A model generated the notes under the pieces. The model was not told where the DNA came from and ran no database searches. It saw only the letters and a program-made list of their open reading frames with translations. Shown here piece after piece: positions 1-6,267 of a stretch of DNA of 7,743 bases. The stretch's first letter is position 1. Every line of letters begins with the position of its first letter. Source of the stretch: Desulfobacteraceae bacterium (GTDB lineage Bacteria; Desulfobacterota; DSM-4660; Desulfatiglandales; Desulfatiglandaceae); contig JABMQV010000174.1 of assembly GCA_013203065.1 (NCBI GenBank), positions 1 to 7,743 on the forward strand, in the 5' to 3' direction. A program made the position numbers and the translations under genes.

Positions 1-1
1 A

Positions 2-124
2 TTTCGAGGATTGAAATTTGAGCCTGACACCGAGATTGGCCAAAAGGGGGCGTTTTTCAAAGGTCTCAAGGCTATGCCGTCAGTAAAGATGACTTTGAGC
101 GAGTTCACAAAATCTGGTTGTTGA
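2..124 (+). CDS. C-terminal end of an unidentified protein (5' partial)
   Basis: The frame beginning at base 2 is open from the left edge for 40 codons and stops at TGA 122-124; the other two + frames both hit a stop within the first 21 bases. The tail is mixed in composition (FEPDTEIGQKGAFFKGLKAM, then a short segment ending in Ser-Gly-Cys) and looks like real protein. The stop falls just where the Shine-Dalgarno sequence of the next gene begins, the spacing expected of adjacent genes in an operon. I do not recognise the family. Forty open codons can occur by chance, so the call depends on its position and on sequence to the left of the window. Confidence 0.45.
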   Translation, partial: FRGLKFEPDTEIGQKGAFFKGLKAMPSVKMTLSEFTKSGC

Positions 125-132
125 GGAGAGGG
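123..132 (+). promoter_or_regulatory. Ribosome binding site of the EF-G-like gene
   Basis: The purine run GAGGAGAGGG overlaps the stop of the upstream frame. Its GAGG part (128-131) lies 8 bases before ATG 140, a normal spacing. The in-frame TTG at 134 is only 2 bases from the run, too close for initiation, so ATG 140 is chosen as the start. Confidence 0.7.
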
Positions 133-139
133 CTTGAAT

Positions 140-2218
140 ATGGAAAAGAACATAGGAGAATTGAGAGATGTGGCTCTCGTGGCCCACGTGGGTTCGGGGA
201 AGACGTCACTTGCCGAAGCAATGTTGTTTGATGGAGAGGCCATCACCAGGTCAGGGAAAGTAGACGACGGGACATCAAATTTGGATTTTGAGCCGGAGGA
301 GATAAAGAGGGGGATCACAATCAGCACCTCCTTCCACAACCTTGTCTGGAAAAAGCATACCATAAACCTCATTGATACGCCCGGGGATGACAATTTCCTT
401 TCCGACACAAAATTTTCACTCCAGGCGGCTGATGGTGTTGTCCTGGTTATTGACGCCACAGCAGGGGTAAAGGTTGGAACGGAAAAGGTGTGGGCATTTG
501 CGGATGAGGAGGAACTCCCCAGGATTATATTTATCAACAAACTGGATAGAGAGAGGGCTGATTTCTTCAAGGTCATGGAAGAGGCTTCCCGGATACTGGA
601 TATAAAGGCAACACCGGTCTTCCTCCCCATAGGCGCCGAAGATAAATTTGAAGGGCTGGTAGACTTGATCAGGAAGAAGGCCTATCTCTACAGCAAGGAC
701 GGGAGCGGAAAATTTGAGAGTTCCGACGTCCCCCATGATATGGAGGGCATTTTCGAAGAATGGCGAGAGAAGATGATGGAAAATATCGTGGAAGTCAGCG
801 ATGAACTCATGGAGAAGTATCTTGAAGGGGAAGAGCTTTCCCCTACCGAGATAGAAGAGACTTTTACCCAGGGAGTCAAGTCGGGAAGGATCGTTCCCAT
901 TGCCTGCGGTTCGGCGATCTTGAACATGGGGGTTCCCCAGCTAATGGATCTCATCATCCAGGGTCTCCCCTCTCCCCTTGAAAGAGGACCTCAAGAAGGC
1001 ACAAAACCTGGCAGTGAGGAAGTGGTTGAAAGACCCTCCTCGGCAGATGCGCCTTTTTCCGCCCTTGTCTTTAAGACCGTTGCCGACCCCTTTGCGGGAA
1101 AACTGACCCTTTTGCGGGTCCTTTCCGGGACGCTCAAATCCGATTCAACAGTTTACAATGCCAACAAGGAAGCGAAAGAGAAGTTCGGTCAACTCCTCCT
1201 GATGGAGGGCAAGAAACAGCGACCGGTGGAGGCGGCCGGTCCTGGAGATATTGTGGCCATCGCCAAGCTAAAGCAGACATCCACAGGTGACACACTGTGT
1301 GTGGAGAATGATCCGGTGGTCTATAAGTCCGCTGAACCGATCTCGCCGGTGATCTCCTATGCAGTCGGCGCAAAGGTCAAAGGCAGCGAGGATAAGGTGT
1401 TCACCTCCCTGGCCAAACTCCTTGAAGAGGACCCTGCCCTCAAGATGGAAAGAGATCAGTCCACAGCGGAAATTATCCTTTCGGGTGCGGGGCAAATCCA
1501 TTTGGAAGCCACCTGTGAGAAGCTGAACAGGAAATTTGGGGTGGAGGTTGATCTCAGTCTGGTCAAAGTTCCGTACAGGGAAACCATCAAGAAAGCGGTT
1601 CAAAAGGTCATTTACCGCCATAAGAAACAAACGGGCGGTCGAGGGCAGTTTGCCGAGGTCCATTTTGATGTGTCGCCCTTGGAAAAGGGTTCGGGGTTTG
1701 AGTTTGACGAGGCCCTGACCGGCATGAATGTGCCCCGGAATTTTGTGCCCGCCGTGGGAAAAGGGCTAAACGAGGCCCTGACGAATGGTATTCTTGCGGG
1801 TTATCCAGTCGTAGATTTGAAGGTCCGCTTTTATGATGGAAAATCACACGATGTGGACTCCTCCGAGATGGCATTCAAGATTGCAGCCAGTATGTGCCTA
1901 AAGAAGGCCCTTCAAGAGGCAACCCCTGTTATGTTGGAACCCATTATGGAGTTGGAGGTTACCGTCCCCGAAGAGGCGATGGGTGATGTGATGGGCGATC
2001 TGAACAGTCGGCGCGGGAGGGTCCTGGGAATGGACAGCGAGGGCAGATACCAGGTGATCAAGGCCCAGGTTCCTATGGCCGAGGTCCTGATGTATGCGCT
2101 GGATCTAAATTCTCTTACGGGGGGTCGGGGCACATTCTGGATGAAACACTCCCATTATGAAGAAGTGCCTGCCCAGCTGGCGGAAAAGGTCATCGCGGCG
2201 GCGCAGGAAAAAGAATAA
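140..2218 (+). CDS. EF-G-like translational GTPase (second-type EF-G paralogue)
   Basis: A 692-residue protein with the full five-domain layout of elongation factor G. The GTPase domain has the P-loop AHVGSGKT (15-22), switch I RGITI (57-61), G3 DTPGDDNF (79-86), G4 NKLD (133-136) and G5-like CGSA (256-259). Domain II is about 305-390 and domain III about 400-475. Domain IV carries HKKQTGGRGQF (494-504) and the AGYPVVD segment (553-559). Domain V is about 600-680 with SRRGRVLGMD (623-632). Length is normal for EF-G. In canonical EF-G, G3 reads DTPGHVDF; here the histidine needed for ribosome-stimulated GTP hydrolysis is Asp83. As I recall, this belongs to a paralogue subfamily found alongside a standard fusA in Desulfobacterota and is akin to FusA2/EF-G-2 proteins, whose role is not settled. 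It is therefore probably not the housekeeping translocase. It is cytoplasmic and ribosome-associated by inference. It lies 4 bp ahead of the MogA-like gene, in one transcript. Confidence 0.93.
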   Translation: MEKNIGELRDVALVAHVGSGKTSLAEAMLFDGEAITRSGKVDDGTSNLDFEPEEIKRGITISTSFHNLVWKKHTINLIDTPGDDNFLSDTKFSLQAADGVVLVIDATAGVKVGTEKVWAFADEEELPRIIFINKLDRERADFFKVMEEASRILDIKATPVFLPIGAEDKFEGLVDLIRKKAYLYSKDGSGKFESSDVPHDMEGIFEEWREKMMENIVEVSDELMEKYLEGEELSPTEIEETFTQGVKSGRIVPIACGSAILNMGVPQLMDLIIQGLPSPLERGPQEGTKPGSEEVVERPSSADAPFSALVFKTVADPFAGKLTLLRVLSGTLKSDSTVYNANKEAKEKFGQLLLMEGKKQRPVEAAGPGDIVAIAKLKQTSTGDTLCVENDPVVYKSAEPISPVISYAVGAKVKGSEDKVFTSLAKLLEEDPALKMERDQSTAEIILSGAGQIHLEATCEKLNRKFGVEVDLSLVKVPYRETIKKAVQKVIYRHKKQTGGRGQFAEVHFDVSPLEKGSGFEFDEALTGMNVPRNFVPAVGKGLNEALTNGILAGYPVVDLKVRFYDGKSHDVDSSEMAFKIAASMCLKKALQEATPVMLEPIMELEVTVPEEAMGDVMGDLNSRRGRVLGMDSEGRYQVIKAQVPMAEVLMYALDLNSLTGGRGTFWMKHSHYEEVPAQLAEKVIAAAQEKE

Positions 2219-2222
2219 GAAT

Positions 2223-2720
2223 ATGGATAAAGAGGTTAAGGCAGGGGTCCTTACCATCAGCGATAAGGGTTCTCGGGACTTAAGGGAAGATGAGAGCGGC
2301 AAAATAGTTGTCGGTATCTTGGGGGAAAAAGGATGTTCAGTCCTCAAGAAAGAAATTGTCCCCGACGACCGGAAGCAGATCGTTGATACGCTGAAGAGAT
2401 GGGTGGACAAAGACGGGCTTTCCCTGATCGTTACCTCCGGGGGAACCGGGCTCAGCCCCACCGATGTTACGCCACAGGCAATGGAAGAGGTTATCGATTT
2501 CCAGGTCCCTGGAATGGCAGAGGCCATGCGTGCCCAAAGCCTGAAGAAAACACCCCATGCCATGATCTCACGGGCCATGGCCGGGGTCAGAGGGACCTGT
2601 CTCATTATAAACCTCCCCGGCAGCCCCCGTGGGGCCAGTGAAAATCTCTCGGTCGTATTGCCGGCCTTGAATCATGCCCTGTCAAAATTGGCGGGGGATC
2701 CATCGGACTGTGCCGTTTGA
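2223..2720 (+). CDS. mogA: Molybdopterin adenylyltransferase, MogA/MoaB family
   Basis: A 165-residue cytoplasmic protein matching the MogA/MoaB fold along its whole length. Visible motifs are TISDKGSRD (11-19), VPDDR (46-50), TSGGTGLSPTDVTP (71-84), PGMAEAMR (96-103), SRAMAGVRG (116-124) and LPGSPRGASENL (131-142). The SGGTG loop binds molybdopterin. Asp49 and Asp81 line up with the two aspartates (49 and 82) reported as important in E. coli MogA. The family adenylates molybdopterin before metal insertion by MoeA. MogA and MoaB are hard to tell apart, so the symbol is provisional. ATG 2223 is used because everything upstream in this frame (from 2157) is a Lys/Arg-rich readthrough of the EF-G end. 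The binding site is weak (AGGAAAAAG inside the previous gene's last codons), so translation probably depends on ribosomes finishing that gene 4 bp earlier. No MOSC domain is fused. Confidence 0.92.
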   Translation: MDKEVKAGVLTISDKGSRDLREDESGKIVVGILGEKGCSVLKKEIVPDDRKQIVDTLKRWVDKDGLSLIVTSGGTGLSPTDVTPQAMEEVIDFQVPGMAEAMRAQSLKKTPHAMISRAMAGVRGTCLIINLPGSPRGASENLSVVLPALNHALSKLAGDPSDCAV

Positions 2721-2761
2721 TTGATTCCATAACGGCCTTAACCACACCGTAACGCAACCTT

Positions 2762-2791
2762 TTGACAGTTAAATGAGGTCGTCCTCATACT
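2762..2791 (+). promoter_or_regulatory. Sigma70-like promoter for the cyclase gene
   Basis: TTGACA (2762-2767) is a perfect -35 hexamer. It is followed after 18 bp by CATACT (2786-2791), which matches 4 of 6 bases of the -10 consensus. It lies 42 bp beyond the mogA stop and about 110 bp before the cyclase start, in a non-coding gap. This predicts an untranslated leader of about 100 bases. The call is made from sequence alone. Confidence 0.5.
2773..2788. promoter_or_regulatory. Perfect 6-bp dyad in the promoter spacer (operator candidate)
   Basis: ATGAGG (2773-2778) and CCTCAT (2783-2788) are exact reverse complements separated by TCGT. The dyad sits between the -35 and -10 and runs into the -10 hexamer, where a bound repressor would block polymerase. 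No regulator gene is next to it in this window, so the binding protein is unknown. A dyad this short can also arise by chance. Confidence 0.35.
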
Positions 2792-2803
2792 GAATCCCAG
2801 GAG

Positions 2804-2867
2804 AAAGGAGGTGAAAAGAGATACCTTAATATTTAGGTCTTTAGATAGCTTGGTGGATGGAATTTGA
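2804..2867 (+). other. Orphan strong Shine-Dalgarno and possible 18-residue leader ORF
   Basis: AAAGGAGGTGA (2804-2814) is an almost ideal anti-16S match but has no ATG at the right distance. A GTG at 2811 lies 7 bases after a second purine site, AGGAG (2799-2803). It opens a short frame, MKRDTLIFRSLDSLVDGI, ending at TGA 2865-2867, 34 bp before the cyclase ATG. It may be a leader peptide, a standby ribosome site or the relic of a gene start. The peptide shows no run of one amino acid of the kind seen in attenuator leaders. Confidence 0.2.
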
Positions 2868-2888
2868 TTGACGTAAATCCAAGAAACT

Positions 2889-2896
2889 GAGGAGGA
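2889..2896 (+). promoter_or_regulatory. Ribosome binding site of the cyclase gene
   Basis: GAGGAGGA with core GGAGG (2891-2895) ends 6 bases before ATG 2902. This is a strong site at ideal spacing. It fixes the start so that the protein begins with a complete signal peptide. Confidence 0.8.
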
Positions 2897-2901
2897 AAAA
2901 A

Positions 2902-3957
2902 ATGAGCAACATGCGCAAGAAATTGGGTTTTGCTGGTGGATTGTTAATTATCATTCTGAGCTTATCTGTAGCCGCCTGGGCATTTGATCCGATCCCGGTG
3001 AGTGAATACAAAAAGTGGCCCAACAACTGGGGAAAATGGGGTCCTGACGACGAGGTGGGAGCTCTTAACTACAACACTCCTCAATCACTTGTTGCAGCCG
3101 CAAAACTGGTCAAGAAGGGGAAGATTATCCCCTGCTCCTATGAATCTAGGCCCAATGGAGGGCCTCTCTGGGGTATGCGAGTCGGCATCGAGCGGTGGAT
3201 GAATTGGTCGGGCAATGATGCTGTTGCAGCCGATAAACCGGGGATGTGGTACAGTGACGAGGTCATCAAGGTCGAGACGCATAGTATGTCACACGTGGAC
3301 CCCCTGGTCCACCTGTGGTACGGCGATAAGGTATATAATGGATACCCTGTTAAGGACGTTATTCTTCATGACAAAGGTACAGTTAAGGCCAACGCCAACG
3401 CCTATCTAACTCATTCCGCTCAAAGGGGTGTGCTCCTGGATGTGGCCAGATTTAAAGGGGTAGACTACCTGGGCGACAAGTATTTAATCACGCCGAAGGA
3501 TCTGGATGATTGCGCCAAGAAACAGGGCGTTGAGATTAAACCGGGTGACGCCGTTCTCATCCGGACCGGCTTTATGAAACACTGGTCAGATAAAATACGC
3601 AAATCGGGCGGAGTCCTGAGATGGGGTGCGACGACCGATGGCGAGCCGGGACCCGGGGGTGATTCCATCGCATGGATTCAGGACAAAAAGATAGGCCTCA
3701 TCGGCGCAGATAATATCGCCGTGGAGCATATTGTTCCTGTAGAGGAAAAATGGAACAAAATTTACAAAGTGGGGCTGATCCCGCTTCATGTGGCAGTCTT
3801 GCAGATGCTGGGTGTCCCCATGCAGGAAATCCTGGATCTAGACGCCCTTGCCGAAGACTGTGCAAAGGATGGCGTTTACGAGTTTTTATATGTCTGGCCT
3901 CCTCTGAACTTCTGGAACGCTACGGGAGGCTTGATATCCCCCGTCGCCATCAAGTAA
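2902..3957 (+). CDS. Exported cyclase-family (kynurenine formamidase-like) metal-dependent hydrolase
   Basis: A 351-residue protein. Residues 1-27 form a Sec signal peptide: basic MSNMRKK, a hydrophobic core (8-24) and a cleavage site after Ala27 (AAWA before FDP). The mature part is of the cyclase superfamily (Pfam Cyclase, PF04199). Its metal motif HSMSHVDPLVH (127-137) corresponds to the family's HxGTHxDxPxH, with His127, His131, Asp133 and His137 as likely ligands. It is followed by the YNG stretch (145-147) common in the bacterial subfamily. Further family features are IGLIGADNIAVE (about 263-274) and a PLHVAVLQMLGV segment (about 294-305). Relatives hydrolyse cyclic or N-formyl amides such as N-formylkynurenine; the substrate here cannot be read from sequence. 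The motif has Met-Ser where most members have Gly-Thr. Export is the notable feature, since the best-known members are cytoplasmic. The gene has its own candidate promoter and terminator and looks monocistronic. Confidence 0.85.
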   Translation: MSNMRKKLGFAGGLLIIILSLSVAAWAFDPIPVSEYKKWPNNWGKWGPDDEVGALNYNTPQSLVAAAKLVKKGKIIPCSYESRPNGGPLWGMRVGIERWMNWSGNDAVAADKPGMWYSDEVIKVETHSMSHVDPLVHLWYGDKVYNGYPVKDVILHDKGTVKANANAYLTHSAQRGVLLDVARFKGVDYLGDKYLITPKDLDDCAKKQGVEIKPGDAVLIRTGFMKHWSDKIRKSGGVLRWGATTDGEPGPGGDSIAWIQDKKIGLIGADNIAVEHIVPVEEKWNKIYKVGLIPLHVAVLQMLGVPMQEILDLDALAEDCAKDGVYEFLYVWPPLNFWNATGGLISPVAIK

Positions 3958-3989
3958 TCAAGTGCATTAACCGGACATTACTTTAATCT

Positions 3990-4024
3990 AAGAGGGGTTA
4001 GTCCACATCAGTTAACCCCTCTTT
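3990..4024 (+). terminator. Rho-independent-type terminator hairpin after the cyclase gene
   Basis: An 11-bp perfect inverted repeat: AAGAGGGGTTA (3990-4000) pairs with TAACCCCTCTT (4013-4023) across a 12-base loop. It starts 32 bp after the cyclase stop. The T tract is short (three Ts, then CCC), so termination may be partial or may mainly protect the 3' end. The opposite strand also lacks a good T run. Confidence 0.7.
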
Positions 4025-4072
4025 CCCTGATGCTTCCTCTTGGGTCATAGCCGAATCTGCGAGACCCAGCTG

Positions 4073-4101
4073 TTGTATACCTTACCCGCCCGAGCTATAT
4101 T
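4073..4101 (+). promoter_or_regulatory. Possible promoter for the ABC transporter operon
   Basis: TATATT (4096-4101) matches 5 of 6 bases of the -10 consensus. TTGTAT (4073-4078), 17 bp upstream, matches 3 of 6 of the -35. It lies between the terminator hairpin and the ATPase start, about 80 bp before ATG 4182, where a promoter is expected. A loose 6-bp inverted repeat, TGGGTC/GACCCA (4040-4045 and 4062-4067), is just upstream. I see no convincing Zur- or Fur-type palindrome. The rest of the 224-bp gap shows nothing further. Confidence 0.35.
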
Positions 4102-4181
4102 CAATCGCCATCCCTTGGGGCGCCTTTTTCATCAACATACTCGGGTCTACCCATGTCTATTACCATAAAAAGGGATAAAGC

Positions 4182-4868
4182 ATGATCATCGAGCTGGATT
4201 CTCTTGAAATCATTTTTGATAGCGGTAAGAAACCCTTCAAGGTGCTTGATATTCCCCGCTGGCGTGTGGAAGAAGGCGACCGGGTAGCGATCTTTGGTCC
4301 CTCAGGCTCGGGCAAGTCGACATTTCTTTATACCCTGGCCGGGCTCTTGCCGGTATCCAAGGGAAGGCTCACGGTTTGCGGTCACTCCCTGGAGGAGATG
4401 TCAGAGGCCAAAAGGGATCAATTCCGGGCTCGATATATCGGCTATATCTACCAGAATTTCAATCTACTCCAGGGTTTTACAGCCCTCGAAAACGTGCTCC
4501 TGGGTATGACCTTTTCTCCGCGCAAAAGCGACCCCGGGGAAGCCAAACGCCTCTTGGAGGAGGTGGGTCTCTCCCACCGGCTCAAGCACCATCCCGCCCA
4601 GATGTCCGCCGGTGAGCAGCAGAGGGTGGCTGTGGCCCGGGCCCTCGCTAACCGGCCAAAGCTGCTTCTAGCCGATGAACCCACGGCCTCGCTGCACCCG
4701 GTCAACAAGGAGGATGTTTTGAGAGTGCTCCTGGATATCTGCGACAGACATGGGTGCACCCTTGTGCTGGTGACCCACGAACGAGAGGTGATCGGCCTGT
4801 TTGAAAATACCGTGACGTTTCTGGAGTTCAACCGGGCATCAGAGGGCCCAGCCGGAGATCAGCCATGA
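4182..4868 (+). CDS. ABC transporter ATP-binding protein, LolD/MacB type
   Basis: A 228-residue cytoplasmic ATPase, the usual length for LolD-type subunits. It shows Walker A GPSGSGKST (39-47), Q-loop Gln91 in IYQNFNLLQGF, signature MSAGEQQR (141-148), Walker B LLLADEP (161-167) with catalytic Glu166, and the switch histidine His199 in LVTHE. The D-loop reads TASLHP (168-173): the usual aspartate of the SALD/NLD motif is His172. The start at ATG 4182 has only a modest binding site (AGGGAT, 4171-4176). The gene overlaps the permease by the 4-base ATGA, a sign of translational coupling and a shared complex. Type VII (MacB-like) systems of this kind pull or push substrates at the periplasmic face rather than through a classic channel. 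LolD-like ATPases all look alike, so substrate is inferred only from the neighbours, which point to a Zrg-like envelope or metal system. Confidence 0.93.
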   Translation: MIIELDSLEIIFDSGKKPFKVLDIPRWRVEEGDRVAIFGPSGSGKSTFLYTLAGLLPVSKGRLTVCGHSLEEMSEAKRDQFRARYIGYIYQNFNLLQGFTALENVLLGMTFSPRKSDPGEAKRLLEEVGLSHRLKHHPAQMSAGEQQRVAVARALANRPKLLLADEPTASLHPVNKEDVLRVLLDICDRHGCTLVLVTHEREVIGLFENTVTFLEFNRASEGPAGDQP

Positions 4869-6115
4869 GTTTTTGGAGGATCGTCCTCAAGAGTCTCAAA
4901 CGGCACCGTTTTTCTAACGGGCTGGCGGCCCTGAGCATTGCCGCAGGCATTGCCCTGCTGGTAGCGGTTTACTCATTTAAGGAACAGTCTCGTCATACGT
5001 TCAATCAGGTGGGACTTGGGGTAGATGCCATTTTGGGGCCAAAGGGTTCGCCCCTACAGATCGTTCTAAACTCTCTCTATCATCTGGAGGACATGCCGGG
5101 AAAAATCCCCTGGACCTCCTACAAAGAGGTTGAGAGGAAACGAATCGTTGCCCAGGCGATCCCCTTTGTGGTGGGCCATTCCTATGGGGGCTTCCGCGTA
5201 AATGCCATTGACGGCAAATTTCTGACTGATTTTGAATATCTTCCCGGGAAGGCCTTCTCCTTTTCCCCATCGGAGGGTGGCAAGGGCCGACCGTTCAGGG
5301 CACCCCGTGAGGCGGTTGCCGGATCGGAAGCAGCCAGGGGACTGAACATAAGACTGGGGCAGACATTTAATCCCGTATGCGGTGTACGGGAACACGATCC
5401 GATTCATGGCAAGGACGAGGTTGCATTTGTGGGGATACTTGCCCCGACCGGCACACCCCATGATCGTGCAATCTATATTCCACTGGAGACCTTCTATGGC
5501 CTCCAGGGACATCCTGAGGAGACTGCGGTCATGGCCGACCGGAAGGAATCCCGGGAAATCAGTGGGGTCTACATAAAAATCAAGCGCATTCGAGGAGGCG
5601 CCCTGCATCCCGGTATCCAGGGCTTGAAATTTGCCATCAATCAATCTGATCGAAATCAGCTCGTGGTTCCTGCTGAAGTGATACCCAGGCTCTATAGCAT
5701 TATCGGCTGGGTAGACCGGGTGCTGATTGTCATTTCCGTTATTTTGACAGCGTTGGCCGGGCTCTTCCTGTTCTTTTCATTGCTCTCGGCGTTAAGGGAA
5801 ATGAGAGGAGATCTGGCCCTGTTTCGTGCATTGGGGGCTACCCGGAAGACCGTCATGGGCCTGGTCTTTTCAGAGGCCCTGATCATCAGCCTTTTGGGCG
5901 GGGTCTTGGGGTTGGCTCTGGGACACTGGCTGATCGGAATGGGGGCCCGCTTCATCAAGGTTGAAACCGGGGTGGGGTTCACGGCGGGTTACGTGTCCGT
6001 CATTGACTGGCTGGTCTTGCCGGGTGCTGCCCTGTTGGGCCTCCTCGCAGGACTGGTACCGGGGATTCAGGCTTACCGCCTGGGTGTTTTGAAGAACCTA
6101 TCGCCAACGAATTGA
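4865..6115 (+). CDS. ABC transporter permease, FtsX/MacB superfamily
   Basis: A 416-residue inner-membrane protein with the four-helix type VII layout: TM1 about 19-37, a large periplasmic domain about 38-283, TM2 about 284-309, TM3 about 331-360 and TM4 about 381-404. The cytoplasmic loop after TM2, REMRGDLALFRALGATRKTV (311-330), is the hallmark FtsX segment that meets the ATPase. The periplasmic part includes GVDAILGPKGSPLQ (52-65) and ILAPTGTPHDRAIYIPLE (191-208). The second is, from memory, typical of the FtsX permeases next to DUF3299 genes in Proteobacteria. It begins inside the ATPase stop codon (ATGA), so the two are co-translated. With one permease gene present, a homodimer plus two ATPases is expected. 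Lipoprotein release (LolC/E) is less likely because a LolCDE locus would normally have two permeases or a LolC-type periplasmic hook, which I do not recognise here. Confidence 0.9.
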   Translation: MSFWRIVLKSLKRHRFSNGLAALSIAAGIALLVAVYSFKEQSRHTFNQVGLGVDAILGPKGSPLQIVLNSLYHLEDMPGKIPWTSYKEVERKRIVAQAIPFVVGHSYGGFRVNAIDGKFLTDFEYLPGKAFSFSPSEGGKGRPFRAPREAVAGSEAARGLNIRLGQTFNPVCGVREHDPIHGKDEVAFVGILAPTGTPHDRAIYIPLETFYGLQGHPEETAVMADRKESREISGVYIKIKRIRGGALHPGIQGLKFAINQSDRNQLVVPAEVIPRLYSIIGWVDRVLIVISVILTALAGLFLFFSLLSALREMRGDLALFRALGATRKTVMGLVFSEALIISLLGGVLGLALGHWLIGMGARFIKVETGVGFTAGYVSVIDWLVLPGAALLGLLAGLVPGIQAYRLGVLKNLSPTN

Positions 6116-6125
6116 GTTGGGTGAG

Positions 6126-6141
6126 CGGTTTTGAAAAACCG
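6126..6141 (+). other. Small hairpin just after the permease gene
   Basis: CGGTTTT (6126-6132) and AAAACCG (6135-6141) are exact reverse complements around a 2-base centre, in practice a 6-bp stem with a TGAA loop. It begins 11 bp after the permease stop. There is no T tract after it, so it is more likely an mRNA-stability or processing element than a strong terminator. The rest of the 152-bp gap has a weak CCCC/GGGG fold near 6209-6233. Confidence 0.35.
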
Positions 6142-6173
6142 AACCGGGTATGGGAATTCCTGGTCAAAGATAG

Positions 6174-6201
6174 TTGATATCTGAAACTTGAGTGCTATTG
6201 G
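6174..6201 (+). promoter_or_regulatory. Weak promoter candidate before the DUF3299-like gene
   Basis: TTGATA (6174-6179, 5 of 6 matches) is followed after 16 bp by TATTGG (6196-6201, 3 of 6), with an extended -10 TGC immediately before it. It would give the last two genes a start independent of the ABC pair. The evidence is slight. Confidence 0.2.
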
Positions 6202-6267
6202 CGTTACGAGGTTCCCCGCTTTGGGTGGGGCCTTCGTCAGGTGTGGCGTGCCAGAAGGGAGCGTATA

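Noticed and set aside
134..139. TTG 134 as the start of the EF-G-like gene
   Set aside because: It lies only 2 bases from the purine-rich binding site, while ATG 140 is at normal spacing and matches the usual N-terminus.
2105..2605. A 166-codon frame on the - strand across the EF-G/mogA junction
   Set aside because: It spans the boundary of two well-supported + strand genes and has Ser/Pro/Arg-rich shadow composition.
4040..4067. TGGGTC/GACCCA inverted repeat as a second terminator or metal-regulator box
   Set aside because: It is only 6 bp with a 16-base gap, has no T tract and does not resemble a Zur or Fur site.
5066..5644. A 192-codon frame on the - strand inside the permease gene
   Set aside because: The + strand reading is a clear FtsX permease; the antisense frame has no recognisable domain.
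6241..6267. GTG 6241 as the start of the DUF3299-like gene
   Set aside because: It has no binding site in front and would add an Arg-rich stretch before the signal peptide; ATG 6268 has AAGGGAG at 6-base spacing.
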